Below the pieces are notes generated by a model. The model did no database searches and had not been told where the DNA came from. It worked only from the letters and a program-made list of their open reading frames with translations. This document shows positions 35,494 to 46,193 of a DNA stretch of 64,000 nucleotides, one piece after another. How positions within the stretch are numbered: position 1 is the stretch's first letter; each line of letters begins with the position of its first letter. The DNA is taken from positions 62,665,290-62,729,289 of the forward strand of contig NC_087063.1 in the NCBI RefSeq assembly GCF_963678635.1, read 5' to 3'. The position numbers and the translations under genes are program-made. The stretch is from Symsagittifera roscoffensis. Lineage: Eukaryota; Xenacoelomorpha; Acoela; Convolutidae.

Positions 35494-38479
35494 CATTTGT
35501 TCCCTCTGTGAACCCAATTCAGCAAGTTGTCAATGAATATCAAGGTATGAAGTTTTGGATTGTTCTATTAACCCAGTAAAATCGGTCTTGTCTCAAACTT
35601 GATGAAAAATAATTATTTAGCGAAAGCAGGGGCACAAAAGTCAAAAAAAGCAAGACCGGTCAGATTGAACGAAGGAATGGATCATCTCGCCGGCAAGTCT
35701 TTGCATCAAGGAGCTTAATAATTGTCAATTAAAGTTTTAATTTGTTGGCTTTTTAGCTCAAAACGTTGTGCAGGGAGTTATCGACGATTACAGACGGCTA
35801 CAAGCTTGTATTTTCTGTCTTAATTAAAAATACGAATTTTTAAAATTGAATTCAATCCTCATAATATACCACCTGGAAAAAAGGTCAAACATTAAAATAT
35901 TGGATAAATGATGCCATTGTTTGCCAAGTTCTAATGCATGCAAAGTTATACTGCTGAGCTTTTTCAGCGCGAAGTAATTCTCTGAGTACGCAAGACGTTG
36001 CCGAATTCTTACGAAGTAGTGAGTAGTGCAGTATTTAAAACATGCTTCCGTAGCAGAGAAAAGGGATGGTTTTTTTAAGATGTTGGTACTGGCTTTGATG
36101 ATCTGAGCCAACATGGGAAAGATGAATTGACAGCTGAACCAAAGAACTTGATTAGAAATTCGTTTCCTTTGTTTCTTAATGAAGAATCAGCAAAGCTCGA
36201 CGCAGAGGAGCTGCAAGAGGCTGAGAATAGTAATAACAGTGGCAGTGAGTTCAAAATCGATAAAAATTAGCTGACTTTGCGTCATTACGTTAACGTTAGT
36301 CCGATTCACGATAATCTGACTGCGAAAAATTCTGGTAAACTTTCATAAAACAATTGATGTGATTTGATAAAACATTATCTATGTTGACATTGTATAAGTT
36401 TAAATGGGTTAAGCGTGCAACACTGTTCGAAAGATGAGATGAAGCAGCTAAAAGCGGGATAACAATTATTGATGAAGCCTTGTGCGAAGTGCCCGAGACT
36501 ATCGAAGATTCAAGTCAAAAAATAACTGGAAACGTAAATAATTTGGATGGAAACTCGTGGCACGATGAAAAACTGGTTTATATTAAACGAGAAGATCTGG
36601 ATAAATGAAAAAGTATTGCTCGGACGTACTGCATGAATCGATAAAATAATCTGATGTTCTTCTCTTTGTTTCTATCTTTATGAAGTTTGTTCATTTGAAA
36701 TGGGTTCTTTTGCTAGCTGATTTAGTTGATTTTTTGTTTCAGATTACCTTGGTTGTAATGTTGGATGAAGTGAGAGATTCTGTTTTGTCTCGCGAAAAAA
36801 AAAGAGAAATGATTTTGGAAAGCTTAAAGAAAACCCGGCCTGTCAAAAGTAGCCCCGGTATGTATACTTAAGTTTGTTGGTCGTCTCTCATCATTTTTTG
36901 AAACAAGGATATAAATTGTTTATTGTAGACGTGTTTTCGACAATACGGCCATGATCAGCTTTTAAAAAACTCTTGAAAATGATTTTTGATAAACTTTGCA
37001 CAAAGTACAAAATAATAATTTTTCTGTTTATCAGAATCTAAATTGAATTATTCTGTTACAAGTGTTCATTAAAACAGTTTTGCGGTTTGTTTCAGAGAGA
37101 AAATCGGCGCGAATTGCACGTGGTCGACTGAGATCATTGTATTTGAGCAGTTCTGGAGAGAGCATCTGCATTTCGCAGTCAAACATTCGAAGTATTGCTT
37201 GCTTTTTCTGAATTAGTTCTATTTTTTCATGATCATTTTTGTTTTTATCTTTCATTAGAACTAAAACGTCTTGCTGCTTCGCGAATTGTTGTCAGATCAA
37301 AGTTGACGCAGCCAAGAAAACGCTAATTTCCTCATGAAACTCGAGGTGCTTTTTTTAGACAAACCAATTTATTCACGAAATTACGCTCAGCTATCCCGCT
37401 AAAATATAAGATAGTTTTCAAATGATAAATTACTGACGGTTTTTGTTGCAACTAAAAAGTCTGCTTACAATTTTGATTCAGCATTTGTTCTCTCTGTGAA
37501 CCCAATTCAGCAAGTTGTCAATGAATATCAAGGTATGAAGTTTTGGATTGTTCTATTAACCCAGTAAAATCGGTCTTGTCTCAAACTTGATGAAAAATAA
37601 TTATTTAGCGAAAGCAGGGGCACAAAAGTCAAAAAAAGCAAGACCGGTCAGATTGAACGAAGGAATGGATCATCTCGCCGGCAAGTCTTTGCATCAAGGA
37701 GCTTAATAATTGTCAATTGAGGTTTTAATTTGTTGACTTTTTAGCTCAAAACGTTGTGCAGGGAGTTATCGACGATTACAGACGGCTACAAGCTTGTATT
37801 TTCTGTCTTAATTAAAAATACGAATTTTTAAAATTGAATTTGAAGTTTTTAGATAACGAGAACAATGCAAGGAGCAGAGCGCAAGACAGGATTTTGGAGT
37901 ACCAACAGCGAGCGTGCATCGGAGGTTAACCTACTTCATTTTTTTTGTACTGGAATCATTTGACAAATTTAGTCCATTTGTTGATTACAGCTTTACAGAC
38001 AACAGAGAGAGAAAGTGTTCTTGAAATTAGTCAGGGAACAGGTGTGTTTAATTTTTTTAAATTTAATGAGTCTTCCTGCTTTTCCGCAATCAGTGTTTGT
38101 TGTTCTCATGCAATATAATGCGTCGTTAACCCTATTTTTGTTTTCATTTTAGTTAACAATTCGATTCAAAGCGTAATAAACGAATACCAAGAAATGTTTC
38201 GTCTTTTGAACGAAGGTATTGTTTTGCTGTTTTGACTCAGATAATATGTTCTTGTTGCACTCAATTACATTCTGAGCGTTTTTGGCTCAAATCTCTAAAC
38301 CAGTTTGACATGATTTCTTTGACAGCTTTCCCACCAATTCAAGATGCAGTGCGCAACTACTCCCAACTATCCGGTAAGTTGAAACCACATTGAAAGCATT
38401 CTTCAGAACTCCAGACTTGAATCAGAACTAAAACCAAATAGTTTTAGGGATTGGATCATTAAGACCTGTGAGAGTCTAA
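35494..38479 (+). CDS. Micro-exon array encoding related short peptides
   Basis: Exons with good GT-AG borders: e 35494-35544 (51 nt), f 35621-35718 (terminal, TAA), g 35757-35807 (51), their duplicates e' 37482-37532, f' 37609-37706, g' 37745-37795, then h 37853-37924 (72), i 37991-38041 (51), j 38153-38215 (63), k 38326-38373 (48), l 38442-38479 (38 nt to TAA). All internal exons are multiples of three with phase-1 borders, so any can be skipped or repeated in frame. Peptides are alike: NPIQQVVNEYQ (e), NVVQGVIDDYRRLQ (g), RAQDRILEYQQR (h), NSIQSVINEYQEM (j), PPIQDAVRNYSQL (k). Both terminal exons have RPVR. It could be a secreted or disordered variable protein or a Helitron 5' extension. 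Exon borders are inferred from sequence only. Confidence 0.5.
35850..37838. repeat. 1,988-bp tandem duplication, copy 2
   Basis: Near-identical to copy 1 with only scattered substitutions (for example GAAATACTT to GAAATGATT at 36809-36817) and a few one-base indels. It ends at TTTAAAATTGAATT, where unique sequence resumes. Confidence 0.9.
36680..37326 (+). CDS. Three-exon small basic protein (copy 2)
   Basis: Exons 36680-36857, 37096-37191 and 37259-37326, the exact counterparts of copy 1 at +1,988. Frames and splice sites are intact; the visible coding change is ILLES to MILES in exon 1. Both copies could be expressed. Confidence 0.43.
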
Positions 38480-39148
38480 AATATCAGAACAAATAATCAA
38501 ATAATGAGACGTAATGTGACGAAAGGTAGAGCTCCTAGCGTGGTGGTTGTTGTGAACGGTGAAGCCTTAGTTGCAGCAAATAATGTTGGTTCACCTTCTC
38601 TGAGATGCAGCCACTGTGGAACTTTTAAGTTTGCTTGGGAAACTCCTAACATGTGCTGTTTCAGCAGGAAAGTTCATGTTGAAGACTTACCGAATTCGCC
38701 TCAGCTGTTCATAAATTTGTGGAATGGTCAAGATTACAGGTCGACAGTCTTTCGGAAATATTGTAGGCAATTGAACAATGCACTGTGCTTAGCGTCTTTG
38801 AAAATTGGTGAAAGCTCCAGGAGTGTCGGCGAGGGTTACAATCCAACAGTTATGATTCATGTGGGCAGTTTATCTTTTTAAGGTGTATTTTTTTAACAAT
38901 GTGGTTTTCATTTTCGGCTGTTTTTAGGGTAAAGCATACTGTTTAATTCGTCCAATTCAGCCTGCTGTCAACAGTACACCTTGCTACTTGCAGCTGTTTG
39001 TTCATGACCCACAAAACAGCCATGAAAGTACCAGATTACGGTTGGAGTATCTGAAACTACCCAGCACAGTATCTTCATCGGAACATGCTCAATTGCAAAT
39101 TCTACTTCATGATTTGCACCTGAGGAAGCTAAGATTCGCGTACTTTTT

Positions 39149-39600
39149 TTGAACGGCGTATTGAAACTTACGGTTTATATTCAGATTACACTGCGACAAT
39201 GCAACAGTTACGTCCACGATTTTGTACAAATTTGTGAATTGAACGAGTCTGAATTACTCAATGCAAGCATAATAATCAACCCTCAAGCAAAGCCAAGACA
39301 TGAACATAGAAGAGTTCACAATCTTAATGTGAAGGAATTAGCTGTTCTTTCAAATGAAAAAGCTTCGTCAAATGATATCGTCATTCGAAGAAGGGGTGGT
39401 GGGCTGTCAGAAGTAGCCGATACTCATCGCTCTTACGATCCGCTTCATTTTACTCTTCTTTTCCCATTAGGAACTGATGGGTGGAATCTAAACATGAAAT
39501 TGAGGCACGCAGAGTTTTTCATGATTTTTCAGTTGAGTGAAGTATCGAAATTTCAGTTGTGTTTTTTAGTAACTCCAATCAAACGATGAGCCTACAGAAA
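39149..39600 (+). other. Helitron_like_N domain segment
   Basis: Carries NLNVKELAVLSNEKASSNDI and SYDPLHFTLLFPLGTDGW, the classic 'YDPLhYPLLFPyGtdGWh' signature of Helitron polyproteins. The 38504-38860 exon before it provides the N-terminal Cys-rich part (CSHCGTFKFAWETPNMCC) and NNALCLASL. Confidence 0.85.
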
Positions 39601-39639
39601 TATCACTGCTTTCAAATAAATGAACGCCCTGGTTCGAAC

Positions 39640-40740
39640 CGAGCTGTTTTATTCAAAGCAGAAAGGCTATTCCAAGAATATTTGTGTATCTCCTTTGCTT
39701 CTGTAGAAAATCAGAGGTTGAAGTACGCGCGTTTCAACCAAGATTCACTGCGATCCGATGTGCTTGCAAATTTGGAGGACGCTGTTCTGGCAGCCGATGC
39801 TAGCGTTGGAAAGCTAGGGCAGCGCAAAACTTGTCCGAAGTCCATCACAGGAAGTTACCGTAATCGTCATGCCAGGTAATTTTCCGATGGTTTAAAAAAA
39901 TGTTTTATTTATTGAGTTTAAGTAATTTTTAAACAGGTACCAAGACGCAATGGCAATATGTCGACACTATCACAAACCAGATCTTTTCATAAAGTTTACC
40001 TGTAATCCGTTGTGGCCAGAAATTCAGAATTGTCTCGATGCAAATCAAACAGTGGCATCAAGGCCAGATATTGTTGTGCGAGTTTTTCGACTCAAACTCA
40101 AGTCGCTGATGCACGAACTGTTACGCCAAGGTTTAGTACATATAAGAAGTTTCAATCGTTTTGTTTATGTGTTTCATTTTTTAGTGTGTTTCAGAGATTT
40201 TCGGAAAAAATGTTGCGTATATGTACGTTATCGAGTACCAAAAACGGGGGTTACCTCATGCTCATATCTTGCTTATGCTGGCGAATCAAGATCGATTAAG
40301 AAATTCGTCCGATATTGACAAATTGATATCAGCAGAAACTCCCCCACCAGCTCCTTTCTTCACTGAAGAAGACAAACAGCGACAAGCTGAGAAGTTACAG
40401 AGCATCGTTCTTTGATGCATGATTCACGGACCGTGTGGGCCGCTAAATCGCAGATCGCCTTGTATGGTTGATGGAAAATGCAGCAAATACTTCCCTAAGG
40501 ATTTTGCTACGAGAACTCTTTGGGATGAACAAGCCAAGCCAATTATCCGAGCTATAATAGGCTGTCTCCTGCCGATGGTGGGCATACAGCGGTAGTGGGC
40601 CAATTTTCCGTGGACAACCGATGGGTAGTCCCCTACAGCTCTTACTTGCTATTAAAGTTCGATGCCCACATCAAGCTTGCGTTTCTCAAAATTCTCCAAA
40701 GTATATCTTCATGTAAATAAATAAGGTAAAGAGGTTTTTT
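39640..40740 (+). other. Helitron Rep (HUH endonuclease) domain
   Basis: RYQDAM…HKPDLFIKFTCNPLWPEI spans the 39876-39936 splice, then VIEYQKRGLPHAHILLML carries the HUH pair His-Ala-His (about 40257-40265). The conserved MIHGPCG…SPCMVDGKCSKYFPK follows a TGA at 40414-40416. The catalytic tyrosine motif (family form KYIFKYINKG) is at 40699-40725 and reads KYIFM, stop, INK: the second Tyr codon is TAA. The Rep is therefore dead. Confidence 0.85.
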
Positions 40741-41847
40741 AGTTCACTTGAATCAGCTTGAAGGCTTTCTTTTCCGTTGAAAAGTTAATTTTCCAAGGCG
40801 TTTGTTGAAGAATTGACTTTTTTGTCCTTGATTTAATGATTTTGTTGAAGGGAGTTGATCGGCAAATGGTTCGAATTGACAATGAAGTGAAAGATGAAAT
40901 TCAGGCCTATCAGAATATGCGTTATAATGGATCTCAGGAAGCCTGCGGAAGACTACTAAGCATTCCACAATCGGAGAGATATCCTTCTAACACTTCCAGT
41001 GCATTTGCCCAGAGAACAGTAAATCGTGTTTGCTGAAAACTGTGTAGAAGAAGCCGTTAGGAGCGAGAGAAACAGCAGAACAGAGCTGACTGAGTTCTTT
41101 GATTTTAATGCCAGCAATCCTTCTAACCGTGTTATTTGTTCTAATTTTCCTACTTATCTTGTTTGGGATAAAACAAATAGGCGAAGGCGTCCCCCAAAGT
41201 TTACATCAGACACTATTGGTAGAGTCTTCACAGTTCATCCCTGTGCAGGCGAAAGATTTTATCTTCGAATGATTTTACATCGAGCAATACGCCGGTAAGG
41301 TTTTTTTGATGAAGTTTTGTGAATATAGCTGTCTAATGCTGTATGTTTTTTTTCTGTCCAGGCAAAACGTGTTTTCAAAGCTTGAAACTATATGGCAGTG
41401 AATAGCACGAAACCTTTCAAGATGTCTGTGCAGCTCTCGGTCTCCTAGAATCCGATCGCGAGTGGGAGTCTCTTCTTTGTGATGCTTCATATACGTTGAG
41501 CTCGAGAAGTATTCGAAAGTTGTTTGGAGTTCTGTTAGTTTTCTGTGAAATATCCAATTCGAAAGAACTTTTTGAAAAGCATATCGCTTCATGGTATGAT
41601 GATTATCGGCGTGATTATCCCGATTGGAGCAAAGACCTTCTAAAGCAAATGGCGCTCTTAGATATCGAGACTTTTCTGATGTCTCATTCTCGCACTATGA
41701 CATTTTTTGCTCTGCCCGAAGTAACGAAAGAGGACAAAATCCTTATTGACAGATTGTGTGGGCGAAAAACTGTGGAAGCTCTTGCGGAGAAAATAACACT
41801 TGTTTGAATCGTAAGCAGCGAGAGTTTTGTGACGAACAAACTCAGAG

Positions 41848-43375
41848 TTGGATACCAATGTTGTGTTTTTAAATGCCAGAGGTGGATCTGGTAAAACGCA
41901 CGCTCTGAATACTTTGCTAGCTGCCACTCGATCACTCGAAGATGAAATCGTTTCTATTGCCTTAGCGGTTGCCTCAAGTGGGATTTCAGCAACAAAATTA
42001 ACTGGCGGAAGAACAGCGCACTCTCGGTTTAAAATTCCTCTTGAGATACAGGAGCTGTCTTCTTTGAGTATATCATTTCAATCGGCTCTGGCGGAGTTGA
42101 GTCGTGTCAGCAAAGTTGTTGTTTGGGACGAAGCTCCTATGATCCACCGCTTTTCACTGGAAGCACTTGATCGGTCTTTTAGAGACATAATGGATACTGA
42201 TGTCGTTTTCGGGGGTAAATCTATCGTGCTAGCTGGCGATTCTAGGTGAGATACCGTTTTTTTTTTTACTATTGCCCACTGTTGAAAGCTAGTAGTGTTA
42301 TACTTACTTTTGTTTTAGACAGATCATTCCCGTTGTAAAATCAAGAAATGCTCGGGATGCTGTTGCTTTTTGCCTAAAAAAATCATTTTTGTGGTCGCAT
42401 TTCACTTCATTCGCACTTGTAGAGAATATGCGGATGAAAGGAGCTGAGAATGAAGCAGCTGCCGTGGAATATGATAATTGGCTTTTGTCCATTGGCGATG
42501 GAACAAATCAGTTGAAGGACGATTTTGTGGCTCTACCATCAGAAAAAACCGAAATTATTACAAGTTCATCCCTAAAGAAAGCGGTGGATTGGGTTTTCGA
42601 TAGTTTTGAGGTTAGTTTTTTTTTTCACTTTCGATATTTAATCTCTGTAAGGTTTGACAAGAAACTTAAGTACTTTTAGCAGTATGAGCAACATGAAGAT
42701 CTTTCGAAGGCAATATTCACGGTTCGAAATTCAACGACCACTCGTATTAATAAGCACTGCTGCCAACGGTTTTCAGGTAGTTATACTGAGTTTGTTCAAA
42801 CTGTGTTAGCAATTAAATTAGTTTGTTAATGTGATTAGGAAACGGCATCGAATGCTATAGTGCAGGCAGTGCTTGACCCCTGACGATCAATGCAGGTATC
42901 CGTCAGAGTTTCTTAACTCTATCGAAGTTTCAGGGTTATCTGACCATCAAATAACCTTGAAAATTGGGATGCCAATTATGCTTGAAACCTTGATCCCAAA
43001 AATGGTCTCTGTAATGGAGTTCGCCTCATTGTCGTGAATATGATCGGGAAAAGTTTAATTGTCGCGCGGAAACTCAACAATAAGGAGCTTCACTATATTC
43101 CTCGGATTTATCTTATTGTTGAGGAGAGTGAAACTGTTCCTTTCAAATGGAGGAGAAGACAGTTTCCTGTGAAGCCAGCTTTTGCATTAACAATCAACAA
43201 ACGTCAGGGACAAAGTCTTGATCGAGTCTTAGTGTGGCTTTGGGATATGGTCTTTGCCCACGGACAGTTTTATGTTGCTGCATCTAGAATAAAAGATCCA
43301 AGTAATATCAAAATTTTCGTACGAAATGATGACGGCGAGCTCAAAACAAAAAATATCGTTTATAGAGATATAATA
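41848..43375 (+). other. Helitron Pif1-type helicase domain
   Basis: Walker A NARGGSGKTHAL (about 41872), motif II VVVWDEAPM (about 42116), motif III region GGKSIVLAGDSRQIIPVV joined across the 42246-42318 intron, LVENMRM, and the C-terminal INKRQGQSLDRV…FYVAASRI (motif VI) near 43196-43290. A SF1B helicase that would unwind DNA in rolling-circle transposition. Apart from the N-terminal frame changes most of this domain is open across introns. Confidence 0.88.
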
Positions 43376-43380
43376 TTATG

Positions 43381-43800
43381 ATACATGTCTGCAATATAAC
43401 ACAAGAAATTTTTTGAAACTGGTTTGAACAGTTATTTTTTCTGAAAGTTATTGTCAAAGTTAAGTTATTCAGTTTGTTTCTTTGCCACAGGAAGTTAGTT
43501 GTTCAGAAATAAAGGAATCATTTTTTATTCAGAGTTTTTTAACAGAGCAATCAAGTGTAGGATAATGAGGTAGATAAAAAGTTAACAGGATACATGCCTC
43601 CAATATAATACAAGTTTATAAACTGGTTTGAACAAAAAATATTTTTCTAACTGTTAACGTAAAAATTAGGTTTTTCAGTTTTTTTTCACAGGATGTTAGT
43701 TGTTCAGAAATAAAGGAATCCTTTTTATACAGAATTTTTTAACAGCAATCAAGTGTAGGATAATGAGGTAGATGAAAAGGTAACCGTTTCCAAGTTTAAC
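43381..43800. repeat. ~210-bp tandem duplication after the Helitron ORF
   Basis: 43381-43591 and 43592-43800 share ATACATG(T/C)CT(G/C)CAATATAA, GTTAGTTGTTCAGAAATAAA and ATCAAGTGTAGGATAATGAG. Each includes an AATAAA-like signal, so it may be duplicated 3' UTR. Confidence 0.85.
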
Positions 43801-44389
43801 GTTTGATCGCTAAATCAGTTATCAATAGTTAAAAAAGAAATGAGAAAATTACTTGGCATGTTACTTGATTTGTGGAATAAGTAATGAATTCATTGAAACA
43901 GTTTTCCAAAAAGATTGAATGATTAGATTTAAAGGATATTTTTTTAAATTTATGCAAGCGTTCATCGAAACAGTTTGGTTTGGAAGAAGATGGCAAATAG
44001 CTCAATAATTTAGAAGATAACATTTATAGCAAAATCTGAACTCAAAGTTGGCGGACATATTGTTTTTCTTTTTCATTTAAGCTTTTAAACATGTCCGATT
44101 TTTTCTAAAAATTACATTTTTAACCATATTTAAAAGTTTGATCTGATCGTAACAGAAAACAGCAGAAAGTTGAATAGAAAGCGTTCAAAATTTTTAATTG
44201 CTCAAAAACAAATGGAATATGCGCTCTCATTAAAATGTTTGCTATCAATTTGGCTGAAAGTCAAAAACCACTGCTGAAATCAAGCAGAGAAGAGTTGTTT
44301 TAGCACTCATTTGAAAATGCTTAGAATAATATTTTGTTTAAGAATGCAGCTTTAGCTGCACCGTGTAGCTAATTTTTTTAAAACTCCCA
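43801..44389. other. AT-rich spacer
   Basis: Nothing recognised between the Helitron 3' flank and the next tandem array. Confidence 0.5.
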
Positions 44390-45635
44390 TTTCAAAAGCG
44401 TCATCTCGAAAAGTTAATGGGCCTCTGCAGAAATTTGGAGGCCAGATTTGCAACCACTGAGAGTCCCTGAGAGCACCCTACTATAGGGTTAGGAATTCAA
44501 AATTTTGTGAATTTTTTAAACCTAAGTTTCCCACAAAAAAAAAATTGAAAAAAACGTCTTATCTCGGAAACTAAAAGGATTTGAGCATTCATATTAAGAG
44601 TCAAGATTTGAGACGCCAGGGTGTGCACTGACAATAAGGTTGTATCTTCGAATTGGTAGTTTCGATTTTTTTGAATTTCTTTAGATAAGTTCTTTGAGAA
44701 ATTTTGAAAAAATCAAAAAATGTCACATCTCGGAAAGTAAAAGCATTTGAGCAGTCGCATATGGCAAGATTTGCAACTCTATAGAGTACCCTGACAACAC
44801 CGAACTATAGCGTTGGGAATTTCAAATTTTGAAAAATAATTAATTTTAACTTTCTGAAAATTTTTAAGAAATCACAAAAAACGTCACATCTCGAAAACTA
44901 CGAAGAATTGAGCAGTCATACTTGGAGGCAAGATTCGCAATCTTTGAAAGTACTCTGACAGGACCTAACTACAGGGTTGGGGATTTCAGATTTTTAAAAA
45001 ATAATAATAATTTAAGTTTTCTGAAAACTTTTGAAAAAATCACAAAAAACGTCATATCTCGAAAACTACAAAGAATTGAGGAGTCACTATTTGGAGACAA
45101 GATTCGCAATCTTTGAAAGTACTCTGACAGGACCTAACTACAGGGTTGGGAATTTCAGATTTTTAAAAAATATTAATAATTTAAGTTTTCTGAAAACTTT
45201 TGAAAAAATCACAAAAAACGTCATATCTCGAAAACTACAAGGATTTGAACAGTCATATTTGGAGGCAAGGTTTGTAATCCCTTAGAGTACTCTGACAGTA
45301 CCCAACTACAGGGTTGGGAACTTCAAGTTTTGTATATTTTTTGTTATTTGAAATTTCTGAAAATTTTTGAAAAAATCTCAAAAATCGTCTTATCTCGTTA
45401 ACTAAAATGATTCGGTCATTCAAAATTGGAGGCCAAATTCGCAACCCCTAATTCGATATTGGGCTGCTTAATTTAAAACCGGTAAAATAATCACTAAAAT
45501 CAAATTGGAATTGGAAAATCGAAAAAAATTCTTAACCATTGCAATATACGATATAGCTTAAACATGCAAAAAGAATACGTTGAAAAAGCTTTAACATGGC
45601 GAGATAGTGAAGCCCGCATTTAAATATATAATAGA
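44390..45635 (-). mobile_element. Helitron-like non-autonomous element with tandem array
   Basis: Six to seven ~160-bp units related to those at 6.6-7.7 kb; the best pair (44880-45040 and 45045-45205) is nearly identical, unlike the older array. Beyond the array, 45530-45635 ends on the minus strand in TCTATTATATATTTAAATGC, with the 5' TC at 45635-45634. The terminus matches 12931 and 16149, so this is one family. Confidence 0.58.
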
Positions 45636-45707
45636 TTCGCATCAAACAGCTATTTAAAAAATCGAGCAAGCTCAGTCTGTTTTTAAAATACTATCTAGTA
45701 CCTGATT

Positions 45708-46104
45708 CAGGGGCATTTCACGAGCGGGCGGAGGGATTTTCAAAAAAATTTTGAAATTTTGCCGACCTTTTTTTTAGGTCGACCAAATTGGTTTCCCGAG
45801 GTCTAAATAGTCCCTGCTCTGGCCAAAGTTTCTGCGCCGCATGCTAAATTTGGAACAAAAAACAGGCCAAAAAGGCATTTTTAGGCAATTTTTGGAAAAA
45901 TTTTACCAAAAAATCGCGTTTTTTCGGCGCACGTTCCCCCCTTAAAATAAGTATATATTGGCGCCAAAGGCGCCTTCAGAAAAAATTTAGGGTCCGTCAG
46001 CCAAAATTGGATATCTGAAAGTAGTTCTAAGGGGGGACCCTTTGGGTCGGTAAAGGGTTGAATCCTAGAAGGGGGGCGTCCCCCCTCCCCTAAATCTGCC
46101 CCTG
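45708..46104. mobile_element. hAT-type MITE, complete
   Basis: 397 bp starting CAGGGGC and ending TCTGCCCCTG, flanked by a perfect 8-bp target duplication ACCTGATT (45700-45707 and 46105-46112). The 8-bp duplication and CAGGGGCGGA-type termini are typical of hAT elements. Interior shared with copies at 5.5 and 56.2 kb. No coding capacity. Confidence 0.9.
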
Positions 46105-46193
46105 ACCTGATTGCACAGATATAACCAACATAAAACAATTTCTTAGCTAAACTGAACATTGAAACTTAACATTCTAATTTAATTTGTGAATTC

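Larger units (their letters stand above)
33861..35849. repeat. 1,988-bp tandem duplication, copy 1
   Basis: Starts ATTCAATCCTCATAATATAC inside the last exon of the preceding gene and ends TTTAAAATTGA. The next copy follows directly. It carries a complete three-exon small gene plus micro-exons. Confidence 0.9.
38504..43381 (+). pseudogene. Helitron Rep/helicase gene, intron-containing, decayed
   Basis: Domain order is that of autonomous animal Helitrons: zinc finger (CSHCG…CC…), Helitron_like_N, HUH Rep, and C-terminal Pif1-type helicase. Introns that restore conserved sequence lie at 38861-38927, 39876-39936, 40131-40194, 40726-40850, 42246-42318, 42611-42679 and about 42778-42839; one near 41295-41361 is also likely. 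The gene is inactive: TGA at 40414, a frame change near 40556, a frame change and TAA at 40714 at the second catalytic Tyr, TAG near 41399, and two frame changes around 41808-41875. The 5' and 3' element ends were not found. Confidence 0.88.
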
